64,000 bases of DNA from Coffea arabica (GCF_036785885.1 NC_092322.1:37841994-37905993), one strand, 5' to 3'; counted from the stretch's first letter, positions 12,291 through 27,389 are shown. The notes: generated from the sequence alone by a model not told the origin. Program-made: numbers and translations.

Positions 12291-13513
12291 AGCATCATCA
12301 TATGCTGACGGACTGATGCTCAGAACTCAGAAGACGAAAGGTTTCCCGCCAAAGAGCGGGAAGGAGATCTCGGCAGAGGTTTTTATGGGATGGATTGCTT
12401 CTATTGGGCTTGGGCTTCAGGTTACCATATGGGCTTCTAAGAATAATAAAATTAGTTGTCTGGAAAATTTTCTCTCTCTATCCCTCTTTTTTTTTAAAAT
12501 TTTTATTTCTTGTCCTTCCTATTTGGTAGGTGTGCAATCTACTAGTACACAATAACGTTTGCTTAGTATTTGTTGTTTTAATTTGATATTTGTTGCTAAG
12601 TAAGGAATGGATTAAAAGCATTTGATTTCTACTATTAATAAAGAAATGGTTCGTCTAACGAGTGCGTTACTTCAATTGTTAGATTTTTTGAAAAGTAAGA
12701 TTAATTAAATAATGTGTATAAATGTAAATGACGATAATAATTGTTAGTATGCGTATATATATATGATAAGTTAAATGAAATTTAGATATGTTAACAAGTA
12801 TCTATTAAACACCTATTAGAAAAACCCATAAAGAAATTAAACTTCAAATGGCACGTAGTTTTTGTTGCATCTCAGTATTTATTTATGTCGTATTTGAATG
12901 GTTTAATTACTACTAATAAGCGACTTTATGTCTGCACTGTTTTTGAGTGAATAATTTAGATTTCCCCAAAATAGGTATTTTCTTGGTATTTTTCTTGTTT
13001 CTTTTTCGTTTCCCTAGATTTTTAAACGGTCCAGGTGATCTTGTGTGATTAGTCATTATCCTTTTCATCCATCCACATTGGATTCATTTCACAAGGGTTG
13101 TTGAAATGAAAGATACGGATTTTAAGGTTCAAATCACCATGATTAGATGAAGTTTTGCTATTTGAGGTATAAGCACCTGCGACCACCAAGGCGCAGGTAT
13201 CACATAATTCGCATATTTGATATACCAATCATCTCAAAGTTGGAAAAACAAGGATCCATCTGCAATCTAGTATTGAGAGAAATACTAGACGTGTAGTATT
13301 CATCATTGTCCAATGTGGAAGTGACATCTCAACAAATGATAATTGTAATGATCGATGAAAATAAGTGTTGATATAGAATATCCTATTTCTGCCTTGGGTC
13401 ACGACCGGTTGTTGTAGATGCATAACCGGGAACATGTGTATTAAAAAATGAGAGAAGTGGGGTTTGGCTTAAAGAAACAAAAGGACATATTCTTGTATTC
13501 TACCGTCCACGTT
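12291..13513. other. Intergenic spacer, upstream of the unknown gene
   Basis: AT-rich spacer. The first 200 bases are the presumed promoter of the minus-strand gene ending its first exon at 12290. A plus-strand frame here (12157-12555) is antisense to that exon and is not called. Nothing else is recognised. Confidence 0.5.
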
Positions 13514-13655
13514 TAGGGATGGCAATGGGAGCGGGTGCCCGCGAGTGCCCGTCCCGCGGGGGTACAAATGGGGCGGGGGCGGGGGCAAAATATTTACCCC
13601 CGCCTTAAAACGGGGTGGGGGATGGGGCAATATACCCCCGCCCCATCCCCCGCAC

Positions 13656-13692
<37 letters not shown>

Positions 13693-14744
13693 CATATAAA
13701 TATTAAATACACAAAAGTACAAAACCTCTAAATCTAATTATCCCCCATTCGGCCATTCCCATTTCCCTCTTAGTTCCTCCATTTCCTCCTTCGCAGAATC
13801 GCAGCCAGCCACCGCCGTCGCCTCCCATAGTCCCATTCCCCTCAATTCTAATCAGTAATCAGTCTCAGTCACTCGAAATCTCTAAATTCATTTTTCCCCT
13901 CCTTTCAAACTTCAACTGGTACTAAATGAAATTCATGCTCTCTCTCTCTTTCTTTTTCCCCTCTCCTGCTAATTTGCTTGCATTTACGTTCTTAGATGAC
14001 TGAAATTTTGGTTGCGTTGGAAATTTTATGGTCCACTTCAATCTCATAGTTGAAAGAGGATGAAACTTTTTGTGTGTGCTTGTAATCTGTTTGTGAAAAT
14101 GCGTGAATGAAATGGAGGTATCAGTTAAGGCTTTATTCAGATTAAAAATCTATATCTTGTTTCACATATATCGTAAAGATATGGTATTACTCTACCTCCA
14201 TTTACCTTTTTAGGAATTATGGCCTATGAATGTGTTAGCAGACGTTTTGGAGCATCTTGATAAGAGTAGTGTTTTCTGTATGCAGTGGTTTTCTTCAGCT
14301 GATTGATGGACTAAAGTCTTAAAACTTTTGGGCTATTAGAGAGCTTTCTATGATTGCTTTATTGGTAATCTCAGAGGTAAGCTCTTGATGTGTTTGCAAA
14401 ATGAGAATCTGTATTGTCTACCCAAAACTGCAATGCTCTGTGCCTCTTCAGTTTGCTCGGCCTTTGTTGGTTCAGTTAATATCCCTCATTATTTCATAGG
14501 TGATATTTTCTTTTTTTAATTTTTCACATCTTAGTTCTTCATTTACAGCTAAGCTGAGGATTATGAATTGTAGAAGGTTATCCATTTCTCACGGGGACCG
14601 CGGGGGAAACGGAGCGGGGGCGGGGGCGGGGCGGGGGGTGGGGGGCAAGGGGCGGGGGACGGGGGACGGGGGGAGTTATTTGACAACGGGGCGGGGGATG
14701 GGGGAAGGATCCCCCGCACCACCCCCGCCCCATTATCATCCCTA
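13514..14744. mobile_element. Non-autonomous hAT-type DNA transposon, 1.23 kb, with GC-rich ends
   Basis: The left end TAGGGATGGCAATGGGAGCG and the right end, read inward as TAGGGATGATAATGGGGCGG, form terminal inverted repeats. Flanks are TCCACGTT (13506-13513) and TCCACGTC (14745-14752), an 8-bp target duplication with one mismatch, as expected for hAT elements. Both ends are followed by long G/C tracts (13550-13650 and 14590-14735). Inside are an A run with a TA microsatellite (13655-13700) and about 850 bases of unique-looking sequence. No transposase frame is seen, so it would have moved with help from an autonomous relative. Confidence 0.88.
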
Positions 14745-15959
14745 TCCACGTCCTAAGAATTTATGGTCTTCCCAACGAATTTGTATCAGACAAAATTCAA
14801 TTTAGTTGTACCACAACTAGATTGTCCGAGGATTAGTTCCAAAGTTTACTGTCCAAGTTGCATTCAATGCTTTCACCAACAGCCACTCAAGCGTTTGGAA
14901 ATGAGTTATTAAAAATTTAATGAATTAAAATGGTTGTTGGGGATAATAAATGGCATTACTTTGAACCTATACTATAAATTATTCAAGAATGGCAAGGATC
15001 CATCACAATGTATATGGAAGAAAAAATGGTGGAAAATCAACAAAGCAAACCTCCCAAAATTGAAAAGAAGGTAAGTAATATTTATTAAATTTTGATAAAG
15101 ACCATGTTTATGTTTTTCAAATAATTAGATAAATTACTAATGTTAGAGGAAAATGTTATATGTGGGTCTTGCATTATGCGGTGGGATATGCATCTCTTTG
15201 TTTGATTAATTTTTATGAAGTACAAAATAGTCAATTTTTACGCAACTAATTTTTTGTTTAATTATTTTCACTAAGTTTTGGGTCACTATTTGACTATTGA
15301 TTCCGTTAAGGACATGGATTTGATGTCATAATAATAATTTAAAATATTAACAGAGGAATGTGATAGACAATAAAAACTATGTAAGGACATAGTTTTCATG
15401 TATGTAAATTTGGAAGAAAGAATCGGAATAAATTATCAGGGAGAAAGCATTGGAAGAAATTAACCAACCAAATTGTGAATGAGTTTGTGTCCAGATGAAA
15501 TAGTAAACTGTTTTCGTCCACTTATGACTTTTATTGTAAGTAAGGTAGTGGGAGAAAATGGTGGATAATTAACATAAAAGTCTCTTTTAAGACTTTAAAT
15601 CCTATTACTGATTCTGGAGCCATAAATTAGTCAATGTTTTTTTCCTGCTACTCCATTGTTTTTTCTTTGGTAGGACTAAGTTTAAAGATTTAATTAATAT
15701 CTTTTGAAAGAAAAAAAAAAGGAATGACATGTATTACATTCTTTTGTATAATTAATTTAATTATGAATTTTGTGGAAGAAGTGAAGTTTTAAAAGTGGCG
15801 TGTTTATGTTATTGAATTCATATATCATGTGAAGTTGAAGTACTAAGTCTGGTTACATGGGAATGAAATGTAATAAAAAGGATGTGAGTATTGATTACCA
15901 ATTCTAACAGTACATGAATGGTATATAATAACGTCAATCTTTTGTTTTGTAGAATAAAA
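14745..15959. other. Intergenic spacer before the FAR1-like gene
   Basis: AT-rich, without a supported gene. A short frame near 15020-15070 ending at a GTAAGT could be an upstream leader exon of the FAR1-like gene, whose start codon closely follows a TTGTTTTGTAG acceptor-like site at about 15943-15953. This link is a guess. Confidence 0.4.
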
Positions 15960-16409
15960 ATGGAAGATAGCGGAGTCATGTGTGGAAGAAAATCAATGTT
16001 AAATTTAAATGAATATCCAGAAGACCCATATGTAGATGTGGAAGAAAATGGCAGTAGAGAGACTGGGGGTGAAGAAAATGTCAACACTGCAATTGATATC
16101 GCCTTCGATCAATTTTGCGTGGATGACATTGAGAGTGATGAAGTGATGAAAATGACATTTCCGTCCGAGTCACATGCCAAGCTATTTTATAACACATACG
16201 CAAGAGCAATTGGGTTTAGCATCCGCAAAAGTGATTTCAAGATGTTTGACAGTGAGATTGTGAAATATAGAAAATGGGTGTGCTCGTGTGAAAGAGAGCG
16301 CAATCCAAAATGGAAAAATCTTCAAAATAGACAGAGGGAGGCAAAACCCGACTTTAGAACAAATTGCGAAACTTGTTTTCGGATAGAGTACAAGCCTATA
16401 GGAGATTAA
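15960..16409 (+). pseudogene. Truncated FAR1/FHY3-related (FRS) gene, N-terminal domain only
   Basis: A 149-residue frame starts at the Met of MEDSGVMCGRK. After an acidic N terminus of ~60 residues comes a FAR1-type DNA-binding domain with FYNTYARAIGFSIRKSD, then WVCSCERE and a TNCETCFRIEY segment. These correspond to the cysteine-containing core of that domain. Full-length FAR1-related proteins are far longer, carrying a MULE-transposase-like domain and a SWIM zinc finger. Those parts are missing, and downstream frames are closed. Family knowledge: these are transcription factors derived from Mutator-like transposases. It is either a truncated host gene or a remnant of the transposon source. 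The end of the frame sits in a small duplication (109-bp spacing). Confidence 0.65.
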
Positions 16410-17112
16410 CGGCATTGACTTTTACAATTTTGTCTAATACATAGACTTTGAGTAGAGGGATGGTGGTATCGGCATTGAAAACGGAGGCTGCACCAAGCAC
16501 AAGCCTATAGGAGACTAACTACTGTCCCTCAAATTCACGGTTCCCACCACACATCGGCATGTTGGCGAGAAGTGAAAGTGCGGCAACTGTGAAAACTTTC
16601 CTTGTTTGAAATAGAATTCCATCTCATGCATTTGTGCCAATTTTTTCCCCTAATGAATTGTACACGTTTGGATTCCGTCCATTTCATCAATCCGATATGG
16701 TCTTATATTACTTTAATTACAATCTACAAACATTAATACAAGATCGTATCATTAATATGTAGTTAACTATGTTTGTTGCATATTAATAAAATTGCAACAT
16801 TTTGGATTTATTTATGATAGCTAATAAATAATTAATTTTTAGACTCATTTGTCTAAATTAATCATACACCATGATATTGGACCGATATGGGCATACAATT
16901 AGCAAACCGCTACTGTTTATGCATTTACCCATATTAAAGAAATAATTAACATTTTTGGGCAAAAAACCCATCCCAATTTGTACAAAATTTATGTATTGGA
17001 GTAATTTGGGTATGACAATTTAAATTAATTTTTTGGACTAATTTACTCCTTTTTTTTTTTTTGTTAAATCAAACATCTAACTTGACACTGCCAACCAAAC
17101 GCTGGACAATAG

Positions 17113-17138
17113 GATTACTCATCCAAAGATGAGTAATC
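17113..17138. other. Perfect 11-bp hairpin in repeat copy 1
   Basis: GATTACTCATC, loop CAAA, GATGAGTAATC. The same hairpin recurs at 17557-17582 with an internal C:G pair swapped to G:C (GATTACTGATC / GATCAGTAACC), so pairing is kept there despite the change. Confidence 0.6.
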
Positions 17139-17556
17139 ATCTCTCATTTCACGGAGAGTTCGTTTGCTCCATTGGATCATATGATAATTTGAAGTTATTT
17201 GCTTCTACTACTTGTTATAAATGACTATTCATTTATGTTATAAATGAATATTTACCCATATTAAAATAATAGAAGTAAATAACTTTTTTTTAAACAAATA
17301 AAATAATGATCACTTGCTATTATTTTTCTCGAGCTCAACTAGGCTCAAACTATCATAGATTAATGTTGAACTCGAGTTTTAAAATGAAAGTTGATAGAGC
17401 TCAAGATCGTTGTCAAGATTTGCATTGTACCAAAAAGCAATTTTGCAATTCTCAAGTAAGTAATTCCATCTCATGCTATTATTGATAGAATAAATATTGA
17501 TGTTTATTTGTTAAACTAAACATCTAACGCAAAACCAACCAAACGCTGAATAACAA

Positions 17557-17582
17557 GATTACTGATCCAAAGATCAGTAACC
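17557..17582. other. Hairpin in the partial repeat copy, with a compensatory pair
   Basis: GATTACTGATC, loop CAAA, GATCAGTAACC: ten of eleven pairs form. Relative to 17113-17138 both members of one pair have changed together. The third copy near 18115 has lost the hairpin. Confidence 0.55.
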
Positions 17583-18459
17583 ACCTCTCATTTCATGCAG
17601 AGTTCATTTGCTCCATTGGATGAATATATTTTAACAAATTGATGGTATAAATGACTATTTTATTCTTCTTTTTATAAATGACTCTTTGTGCCATCTTATA
17701 TTACTTTTATTACAATCTACAAACATTAATGCAACACCTTCTATATAATAATATATTCAAACAATTGTATACACTATGTTAACTAGATATTAATAAAATT
17801 GCAGAATTTTGGCTTTATTTACCATAACTAATAAAAAATTAAGTTTTGGACTAATTTGTTTAAATTAATCATACACCATGATTTTTGACCGATATGGTCA
17901 TACAGTTAACAAACAACTGCTATTTACGCATTACCCATATTAAAGAAATAAATAGCATTTTTGGGAAAAATAACCGCCTCAATTTGCACAAAATTTATGT
18001 ATTGGACTAATTTGGGCATGACAATTACACTTAATTTTTTGGACTAATTTACCCCTATTATTTTTTTTGGTTAAACCAAACATCTAACATGACAATGCCT
18101 ACCAAATGCTAGACAACAAGATTATTCGTCTCCCATTTCATGTAGAGTTCGTTTGCTCCATTTGATCATATGATAATTTGAAGTTATTTACTTCTATTAC
18201 TTGTTATAAATGACTATTCATTTATGTTATAAATATCTTTTCTTAAACAAATAAAATAATGATCACTCGTTATTATTTTTCTCAAGCTCAAGCTCGAGAT
18301 TAATGTTGAACTCGAGCTTTGGAAGTTGCGAAAATAGAGCCAATTCAGCTCATTTTGCAATCCTATATGTTATGGAGCCTTGTTATTAAATCTATATATT
18401 TTTTGTATATTCAATATTAATACATTATCAAAAAATGAATAAAAAAATGGAGCCTTGCA

Positions 18460-19000
18460 ATCTGATATGACTCGATAACCCGTTTGTGAATTCATAATAA
18501 TTTAATAAACATAAAAATTATTTTATCTAACTAAACTAAGTTAACTTTTTTCCAAAGGTATTATCACTTAATCCTAAATGAATTTATTTAACTTGAGTGA
18601 AATTAAAGTTATTATATTTGGACAAATAATGTATTATATTATTTTTTACTTTTATACTGTTTTAATTTATTTTATATTTGGTTTGGGATAAAACACCTTT
18701 ACGATGTTTGATTTATTTTAGATTTGGTTTAGGATTGTTTATTTAAATTTTTATTACTTGATTATGTAATTAGTTTTGTGCGAAATTGGTTTTATTAGAA
18801 ATTACAATCATAAATTAATAAATTAAAATTAAGTTTCGGATCATTTCGTGTCGTCCCGCCAATCAGAAATTTTCGAGTTTGTGTCAAGTATCTTGACCTG
18901 TTTCGGTTTGATGAGTCAGGTTCAGGTCAACAGGTTTTCTGTTACACTCAGGTCTCAACCCGACCCGTCACCCCGATTTGGACTCGATTGCCACTCCTAA
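18460..19000. mobile_element. Possible hAT-like non-autonomous remnant
   Basis: The right edge reads ...GGACTCGATTGCCACTCCTAA, which inverted is TTAGGAGTGGCAATCGAG, a common hAT-type end in plants. The left edge near 18460 has only GCAATCTGATATGACTCGAT. Sequence before it (18385-18450) and after it (19040-19110) is similar, as if one repeat was interrupted. No clean target duplication was found, so the ends are uncertain. Confidence 0.35.
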
Positions 19001-20536
19001 TCGTACTGGAAGTTGAGAAAATTGAGTTGATTCAGGTCATTAGATCTATATTTTTTTGTAAATATAATGTTAATATATGTAATCAAAAAATGAACAAAAA
19101 AGAATCTGGCAAAAATACAATATATTACGGTTACTTTGTATTTGATGCTTTAATTTGAAGTATCATAGTTAACGGAACAAAGTAAAGTATAGTGAATTTT
19201 TTTGCAAAAAATATAAAACATTTACCCATATCAAGATTTCTATTGTACCAAAAAATTCACTCGGAATTGTGATCTATATTGTTTTGTTCATTCTTGATAA
19301 TGCCCACGCGGAGTGTTATTGGTATATTTCATCTGCTGAAGTCTCTGGAGTTTGTCAAAAAGAACCGCTCAATTATAGCTCAAGTGCTCTTGATATCCCC
19401 AAGTGCTCTTGATATTCCCGAGGTGCACTTTATTTTATTAAACAGCGAGTATTCTTCTTTTACCTTTTAACCCGGTGGCCTATTGCTCAATTTTTGGCTG
19501 TATTAGTTGACAAGTTTTACCTTTCTATATTTTATTAATTCCCACACCACTAGTACAGTTTTGATACTAGACTATAGAGCCGTCCGGAAAAACAAATATA
19601 GATTCTTTTTCTTTCACATCCCAGGTAGTTAATTAGTCATCTTGATGCTGCAATGCGGACTGACGAAATGAAATGACATCTGCATGGTACATTGCATTTT
19701 CTACAAGATCTCCCTTGTCAATTTGCTTTGTCCTTTACTGTCTATGGTTGCCTTATTGCTTTTTCAAGCACTAACCATCAACCAAACTCTGTAATACTAC
19801 GTCTTGGGGACTAAATTCAGATGCTGCATAATTCTAAAGCTCTTTGTAACATATGCTTATAATTCCACACGATTTATTCGTGTTAAAACTTCTTTAAAGT
19901 GATTTCTAGTGTGCATAATCATGAGTTGGGCTAAAATTTAGTGTCAACATGAATTTGCAAATTGTAATACAAGACTAGATAAAAGCCACTAATTTGGCCT
20001 AGAGCTCTAGCACGGCTTATAAGACTGCTCTAAACAGCTCGAGTTCAACTCAAATTCAAGTAATCCTAAACTTAAATAATGAGTTAAGATAGAACACGGG
20101 GATGAGATGGTAAAATGCCCAAGCTAACACTAACACAAAGGCCCTGAACTTAACTTAAAGGCTATGGATCTCATCTTTCATTAAATTCAAATCACTTGCC
20201 ATGGGATCAGTGTTAATCATCTCCAGTAGTGTTGCAACTCACCAACTCTAAATTTGAACTAAGCATCTGTTAGCATTAGAAAAAAGATTAATAATAATCA
20301 TAATAAAAAAGTGAAACAAGGGAAAGTGGCCAAAAAACAAAAAATGAAACAAAATAAAAGAAAAAGAAAACAAGAGACAGGGATCCAGTGTCAGCAGAGA
20401 ATAGTGCAGGAAATGATCCAAGGAAACAACGATAAAACCGATTTGATATGAAATCCCGGATTTTGTTCCTGTGTCAGTTGATAGAGGGGTGTACTAATTA
20501 CTGTAGCACGACTTAATTGGTTGTATGAGTGGATCA
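19001..20536. other. Intergenic spacer, nothing recognised
   Basis: AT-rich sequence with short open frames only. A small duplicated phrase (AAGTGCTCTTGATAT) occurs at about 19380-19415. No gene, element end or RNA is supported. Confidence 0.5.
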
Positions 20537-20611
20537 TCCAAGTCTCTTGCTGACCCCATAAAGGTCTATGAATCTGTGTTGCTGTAGCAAAAGCTTCGTG
20601 GACAGGAGTGA
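20537..20611 (+). pseudogene. 3' terminal fragment of a tau-class GST gene
   Basis: The frame reads SKSLADPIKVYESVLL, a stop, then QKLRGQE and a stop, the C-terminal tail of a GSTU. Only about 25 codons remain. The same tail, with Trp instead of the internal stop, ends the plus-strand GSTU pseudogene at 56094-56812. Homology with that copy starts abruptly at 20537, marking a rearrangement breakpoint. Confidence 0.8.
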
Positions 20612-21217
20612 CATGGAGAAGCTAGCTTAATTAGGTTGTTATGGGGATTTATGTCGGACTATATTTCATGATCCATTTGAAACTAGAGTAGATAGATAGA
20701 TAGATTTGAAGGATAATACCTCGTTAAGTGTGATTATTTGGAGAATTTTGTGTATTTACAGTTTGCATTACAAGTGGATTAGGATGTAATAACCCTTTTG
20801 CCACAATAATCAATGCTTTCGCTTTCCAAGTAGTTCTTAATTCAATTGTAGCTCGTAGATCAGACAAACTTTGATGTTCATACTAGCTTCAAATTTAGAA
20901 GATAAAAATTCTAGATCTCAAAGAAAAGCTCAGATGGTTAACAGGTCAACTGATGCATAAAATAGGCATAATGAAAGATTGTTTCAGGTCAGAAACTCGT
21001 TGCCATACCAGCAAAACCAAGTTTTAGCTTCAATTATTTCTTCATAGCTCTTCTTGAATGCAAATGGCCCTAGTAGCAGACAGCTTGTTTACTACTGATC
21101 CTGATGACAAAGTTAAGAAGTAACCTAACCTGTGATCTGATGAAATCAAGGGAATTTAGGCAATAAAAATCAAACATGTAAATAATAAAAAAGATTTGCA
21201 ATCCAGTGAGTGCTCTA
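20537..21217. repeat. Segmental duplicate, partner at 56738-57409
   Basis: A GST 3' tail and ~600 bases of downstream spacer occur in the same orientation at 56738-57409 with high identity. Differences are scattered substitutions and small indels, including the TAGA repeat near 20690. Both edges are sharp: at the left the partner continues into GST coding sequence, and at the right the partner passes into a different GST exon. Confidence 0.85.
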
Positions 21218-21689
21218 TATGTGTTTCTTTATTTCGTAAGCCATGAAATAATATGCACAGTTTTTTAATGGATATAATTTTCTTCTTCTAATTGAATGAA
21301 TTGTTCTGAAACAATATTCGACGGATAAGGAATCTGAATAGTTTACTGTTTAGGCTTTGTTTTCCAATATCATGTATGATCATAAATCTTAGCATGTGTC
21401 TCAACATTGGATTCACTTAATCATGTTGTCACTAGTTTCATAATTGTAATTTTATGCAGTTACACTCCCACAGCAAGGCAAATCCCCGGCAATTTTCATT
21501 CCCCAGTTGAACATGAACAAATGATTCGAGTTTTTTGCCACTAGTGAACAGAATATTTGCTTCTGGACTTATTTGAAACGTAAACTACACAAGGGATTTT
21601 TAGTCAAGAGTAACAAAAACCAACAAGAATTGGTACTTTTGTTTTCTGAATCAATCCCATACTTCTTATTCAATGTGAAAACATACTGA

Positions 21690-22505
<816 letters not shown>

Positions 22506-22894
22506 TTTTTCAGATGATTTGCATCAAAATAAGAGAAGTTACAGGATTGATTTGGTATGAGCACTTGCATAATTTGTCAACTGTATAAATTTTAGTACTC
22601 ATATGTCAATTTTATAGGTGATTAGAGCATTACTTGATGGATTAATTTTTTTAATTCGTTGAAATTTGAAAGGGTTGTTATCTAGTGTAATTTAAGTAAA
22701 ATAAAAAAAAAGAGACAGAATACTGGCATTTGAGTACTTAAACTATATTTCAACTACTGTGCAACATTTTGACTAGGCAATTCTCTATCTCTATGGTTAG
22801 AACTTAGAAGTTGGAACTCCGCCTTGTCCTTATATGTGCATAAACTATGGAATACAGTACGAGAAGCCAGAGAGTTAGAGCTGTACCACACTAA

Positions 22895-24414
22895 GGTCGC
22901 GTTTGGTTCGCACATCGGAATCGAAATCGGATTCGGATTCGGATTCGGATTCGGATTCGAATATCCTGGGTTTGGAATGAGGTCATTCATTCCAATACAT
23001 TAGTTTGGTTCAAGTATCTGGATTGTGTATCATTATTATAGTTGATGTTTGGTTCGTCGACTCTTTCGAAATGGAATATAATAAATTATTATAAACCACA
23101 TAGTAAATGATAGTTATTGACTCTTTATAAATGGGATATAAGAAATTTTCACTAATTAAGTATATCAGTATAAATATATTAGTAAATTTAGTCTAACTGA
23201 TTAATAATTTCTATTAGTAAATATGTATAATTATTAGTATAATTGATAATATTAATTATATTACATAAATTAATATACATTATATAATACATATAACTAA
23301 TAATATTATTATTATAAATTTGCAACTAATTAAATTAAATATTATATATATAATTAAAAATAAATATACAAATGTTATAATATAAATATATAATTATAAT
23401 TATATAATATATACAAATATTAATTATATAAATATTTTATATAAATATAATACATATTACATATTAAATATAGTTATTATTATATATTATTATATTTAAA
23501 ATAATAATTATAATTATAATTGTATAACTTATTAATATTACATACATGTATATATTATAATTATATGCACTATAATATACATTTATAAATATACATATAT
23601 ATTATAAATATATTATTATATAATATTAATAAATTTATAATATATATTATATAAGTATAATTATATTTAACTAAATAATTATAATATATAATTATATAAT
23701 ATAATAATATCATTATTATAATTTTGTAACTAAATTAAATATTATTTATATAATTAATTATAATTATACGAATGTTATAATATAAATATATAATTATAAT
23801 TATATAATATATAAATATTAATTGTGCTAATATTTTATATAAATATAATGCATATTAATTAGATATAGTTATTATTATATATTATTATATTTAAAATAAT
23901 AAATATAATTATATAATTTATTAATATTATATACATGTATTTATTATAATTATATGCACATATAATATACATTTATAAATATACATATATATTATAAATA
24001 TATTATTATATAATATTAAGAAATTTATAATATATATTATATAAATATAATTATATTTAACTAAATAATTATAATATATGTTTATATAATATACTAATAT
24101 TATAATAAAATATATAATTATAATAAAATTTTATAATTATAATATTATATATATGTGTATATTATAATATAATATAAATATAAATATAAATATATAATAT
24201 ACATAAATATTAATTGTACTAAATATTATGTAATTATAAGATTTTGGAATCACACTTGAGTTTTGGACAAAACCCACCCTTTTACTAAGGAATGGAGGGA
24301 TGCCAAATTTTTAGAAATCATTCCAAAATTTCAATTCCCATACCAATGAACCAAACGTCAATTATGGAGTTTATTCCATTCCTTCATTCCGATACCCTTT
24401 TACCAAACGCCCCC
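22895..24414. mobile_element. PIF/Harbinger-type (Tourist-like) element with an AT-satellite interior, 1.52 kb
   Basis: Ends GGTCGCGTTTGGT and, read inward from the right, GGGGGCGTTTGGT are inverted repeats flanked by TAA on both sides (22892-22894, 24415-24417). This fits the 3-bp TWA target duplication of the superfamily. Just inside the left end is a GGATTC hexamer microsatellite (about 22927-22958). The interior (23100-24230) is almost pure A/T and contains two ~390-400 bp tandem copies (about 23320-23710 and 23711-24110). No transposase frame exists. Confidence 0.8.
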
Positions 24415-24782
24415 TAATACTTGTTCAAGATATGGGTGATGCATTTCAATTATCTTCCTTAAACTCTTCAAACAGCTGACAAACCGATCGAGTCCAAGAA
24501 ACTATGCTTGAATCCCTCCTTCTCCCTGCTATTCCAGCCCCTTCCCCTTCCCACCAAAAAAACAAAAGAGCCTAAAATAAAATCCACAAAGTTAATTTTG
24601 AATTCTGAACATTACCTTGGACCGAGTTGTGAATTATATAGAAGATAAATGAAAGGCCACAAGAAAGCCGAATTGAAAGTTCAGTACAAGTGCATCTCGA
24701 CTACAAAACCAGATCATCTTTGGTCTCCCAAATAATTTTCGTGAATAATCTACAGGAAGAAAATGGAACATTTTGTGGTAAT

Positions 24783-25680
<898 letters not shown>

Positions 25681-26339
25681 CTAGTTTTTTTTTAAAGAAA
25701 ATTGATGGTTGACCACAAAAGAAGTGTGTACAGATTCCTCTTTTTTTTTAATAGTAGTACATTTAGTCGTCATGGATTTTATTATTTAAGTTGAACGAGT
25801 ACCATGAAATGGTACCGGATCATTCCTGGAACCTTCGAGCTCCACGCCCCAAGTCAGTGAGCTGTTTTTATGAGTTGGTCTAGAGATTTACAGAATTTGT
25901 AAATGAAGTGCACATATTTCACAAGTCAATAACTAAGGAATAAAAGGAAGGGAGATAGTTGAAAAAAAAAATTATCTAAGGAGATGATATGAAATATATG
26001 GGAAAAGAAAGTAGTATCACATTAACATCATTTGGACATTGTACGAACACTCTGCTTAACTAAAGACAGAGACAATTGTCCTATAAATTTGTGGAAGAAA
26101 TTATACATATAAACAGCCTATCCATGAAATCCTAGTAGTAGTAGTAACATCATTTACTACCAGTCCAGGATATCAAGAAGACGACGCTAAATCTCTTTTA
26201 TTCTCCCAAGCCAAGCAAACAAAACTAAAGGATTCTAAGACAGATCTACGAAGCCCACAAAAAGCAAAGCAATCCCAAATACATATTCATGCGTAGACTT
26301 TATTCGATCCTCCATGTAGGCAAAAAGTTGAAAGAGACT

Positions 26340-27353
<1,014 letters not shown>

Positions 27354-27389
27354 TTAGCAACTAGCAGGTATAAGAACCGGGGTCTTGCA

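Larger units (their letters stand above)
16640..18330. repeat. AT-rich direct repeats, ~1-kb spacing, two long copies and one partial
   Basis: A segment beginning TCTTATATTACTTTAATTAC at 16701 recurs at 17694 and runs roughly in parallel for ~600 bases, through shared blocks such as ATCATACACCATGAT and GAGTTCGTTTGCTCCATT. A partial third copy of the second half lies at about 17500-17630. Copies differ by many substitutions and indels. No coding frame or element ends are recognised, so it may be an old tandem duplication or a decayed element. Confidence 0.75.

Noticed and set aside
12157-12555. 132-codon plus-strand frame
   Set aside because: It is antisense to exon 1 of the minus-strand gene, whose splice borders and phase are well supported.
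13550-13660. G-rich tract considered as telomere-like or CpG-island sequence
   Set aside because: It lacks the TTTAGGG plant telomere unit and mirrors the tract at 14590-14735 within one transposon.
14500-14805. Gly-rich 101-codon frame
   Set aside because: It is a translation of the G-rich subterminal tract of the hAT element, not a gene.
22927-22960. GGATTC hexamer array considered as a CRISPR-like or protein repeat
   Set aside because: There are no spacers; it is a simple microsatellite just inside a transposon end.
23100-24230. Extreme AT-rich stretch considered as a replication origin or organelle DNA
   Set aside because: It lies neatly inside a Harbinger-type element with its own target duplication.
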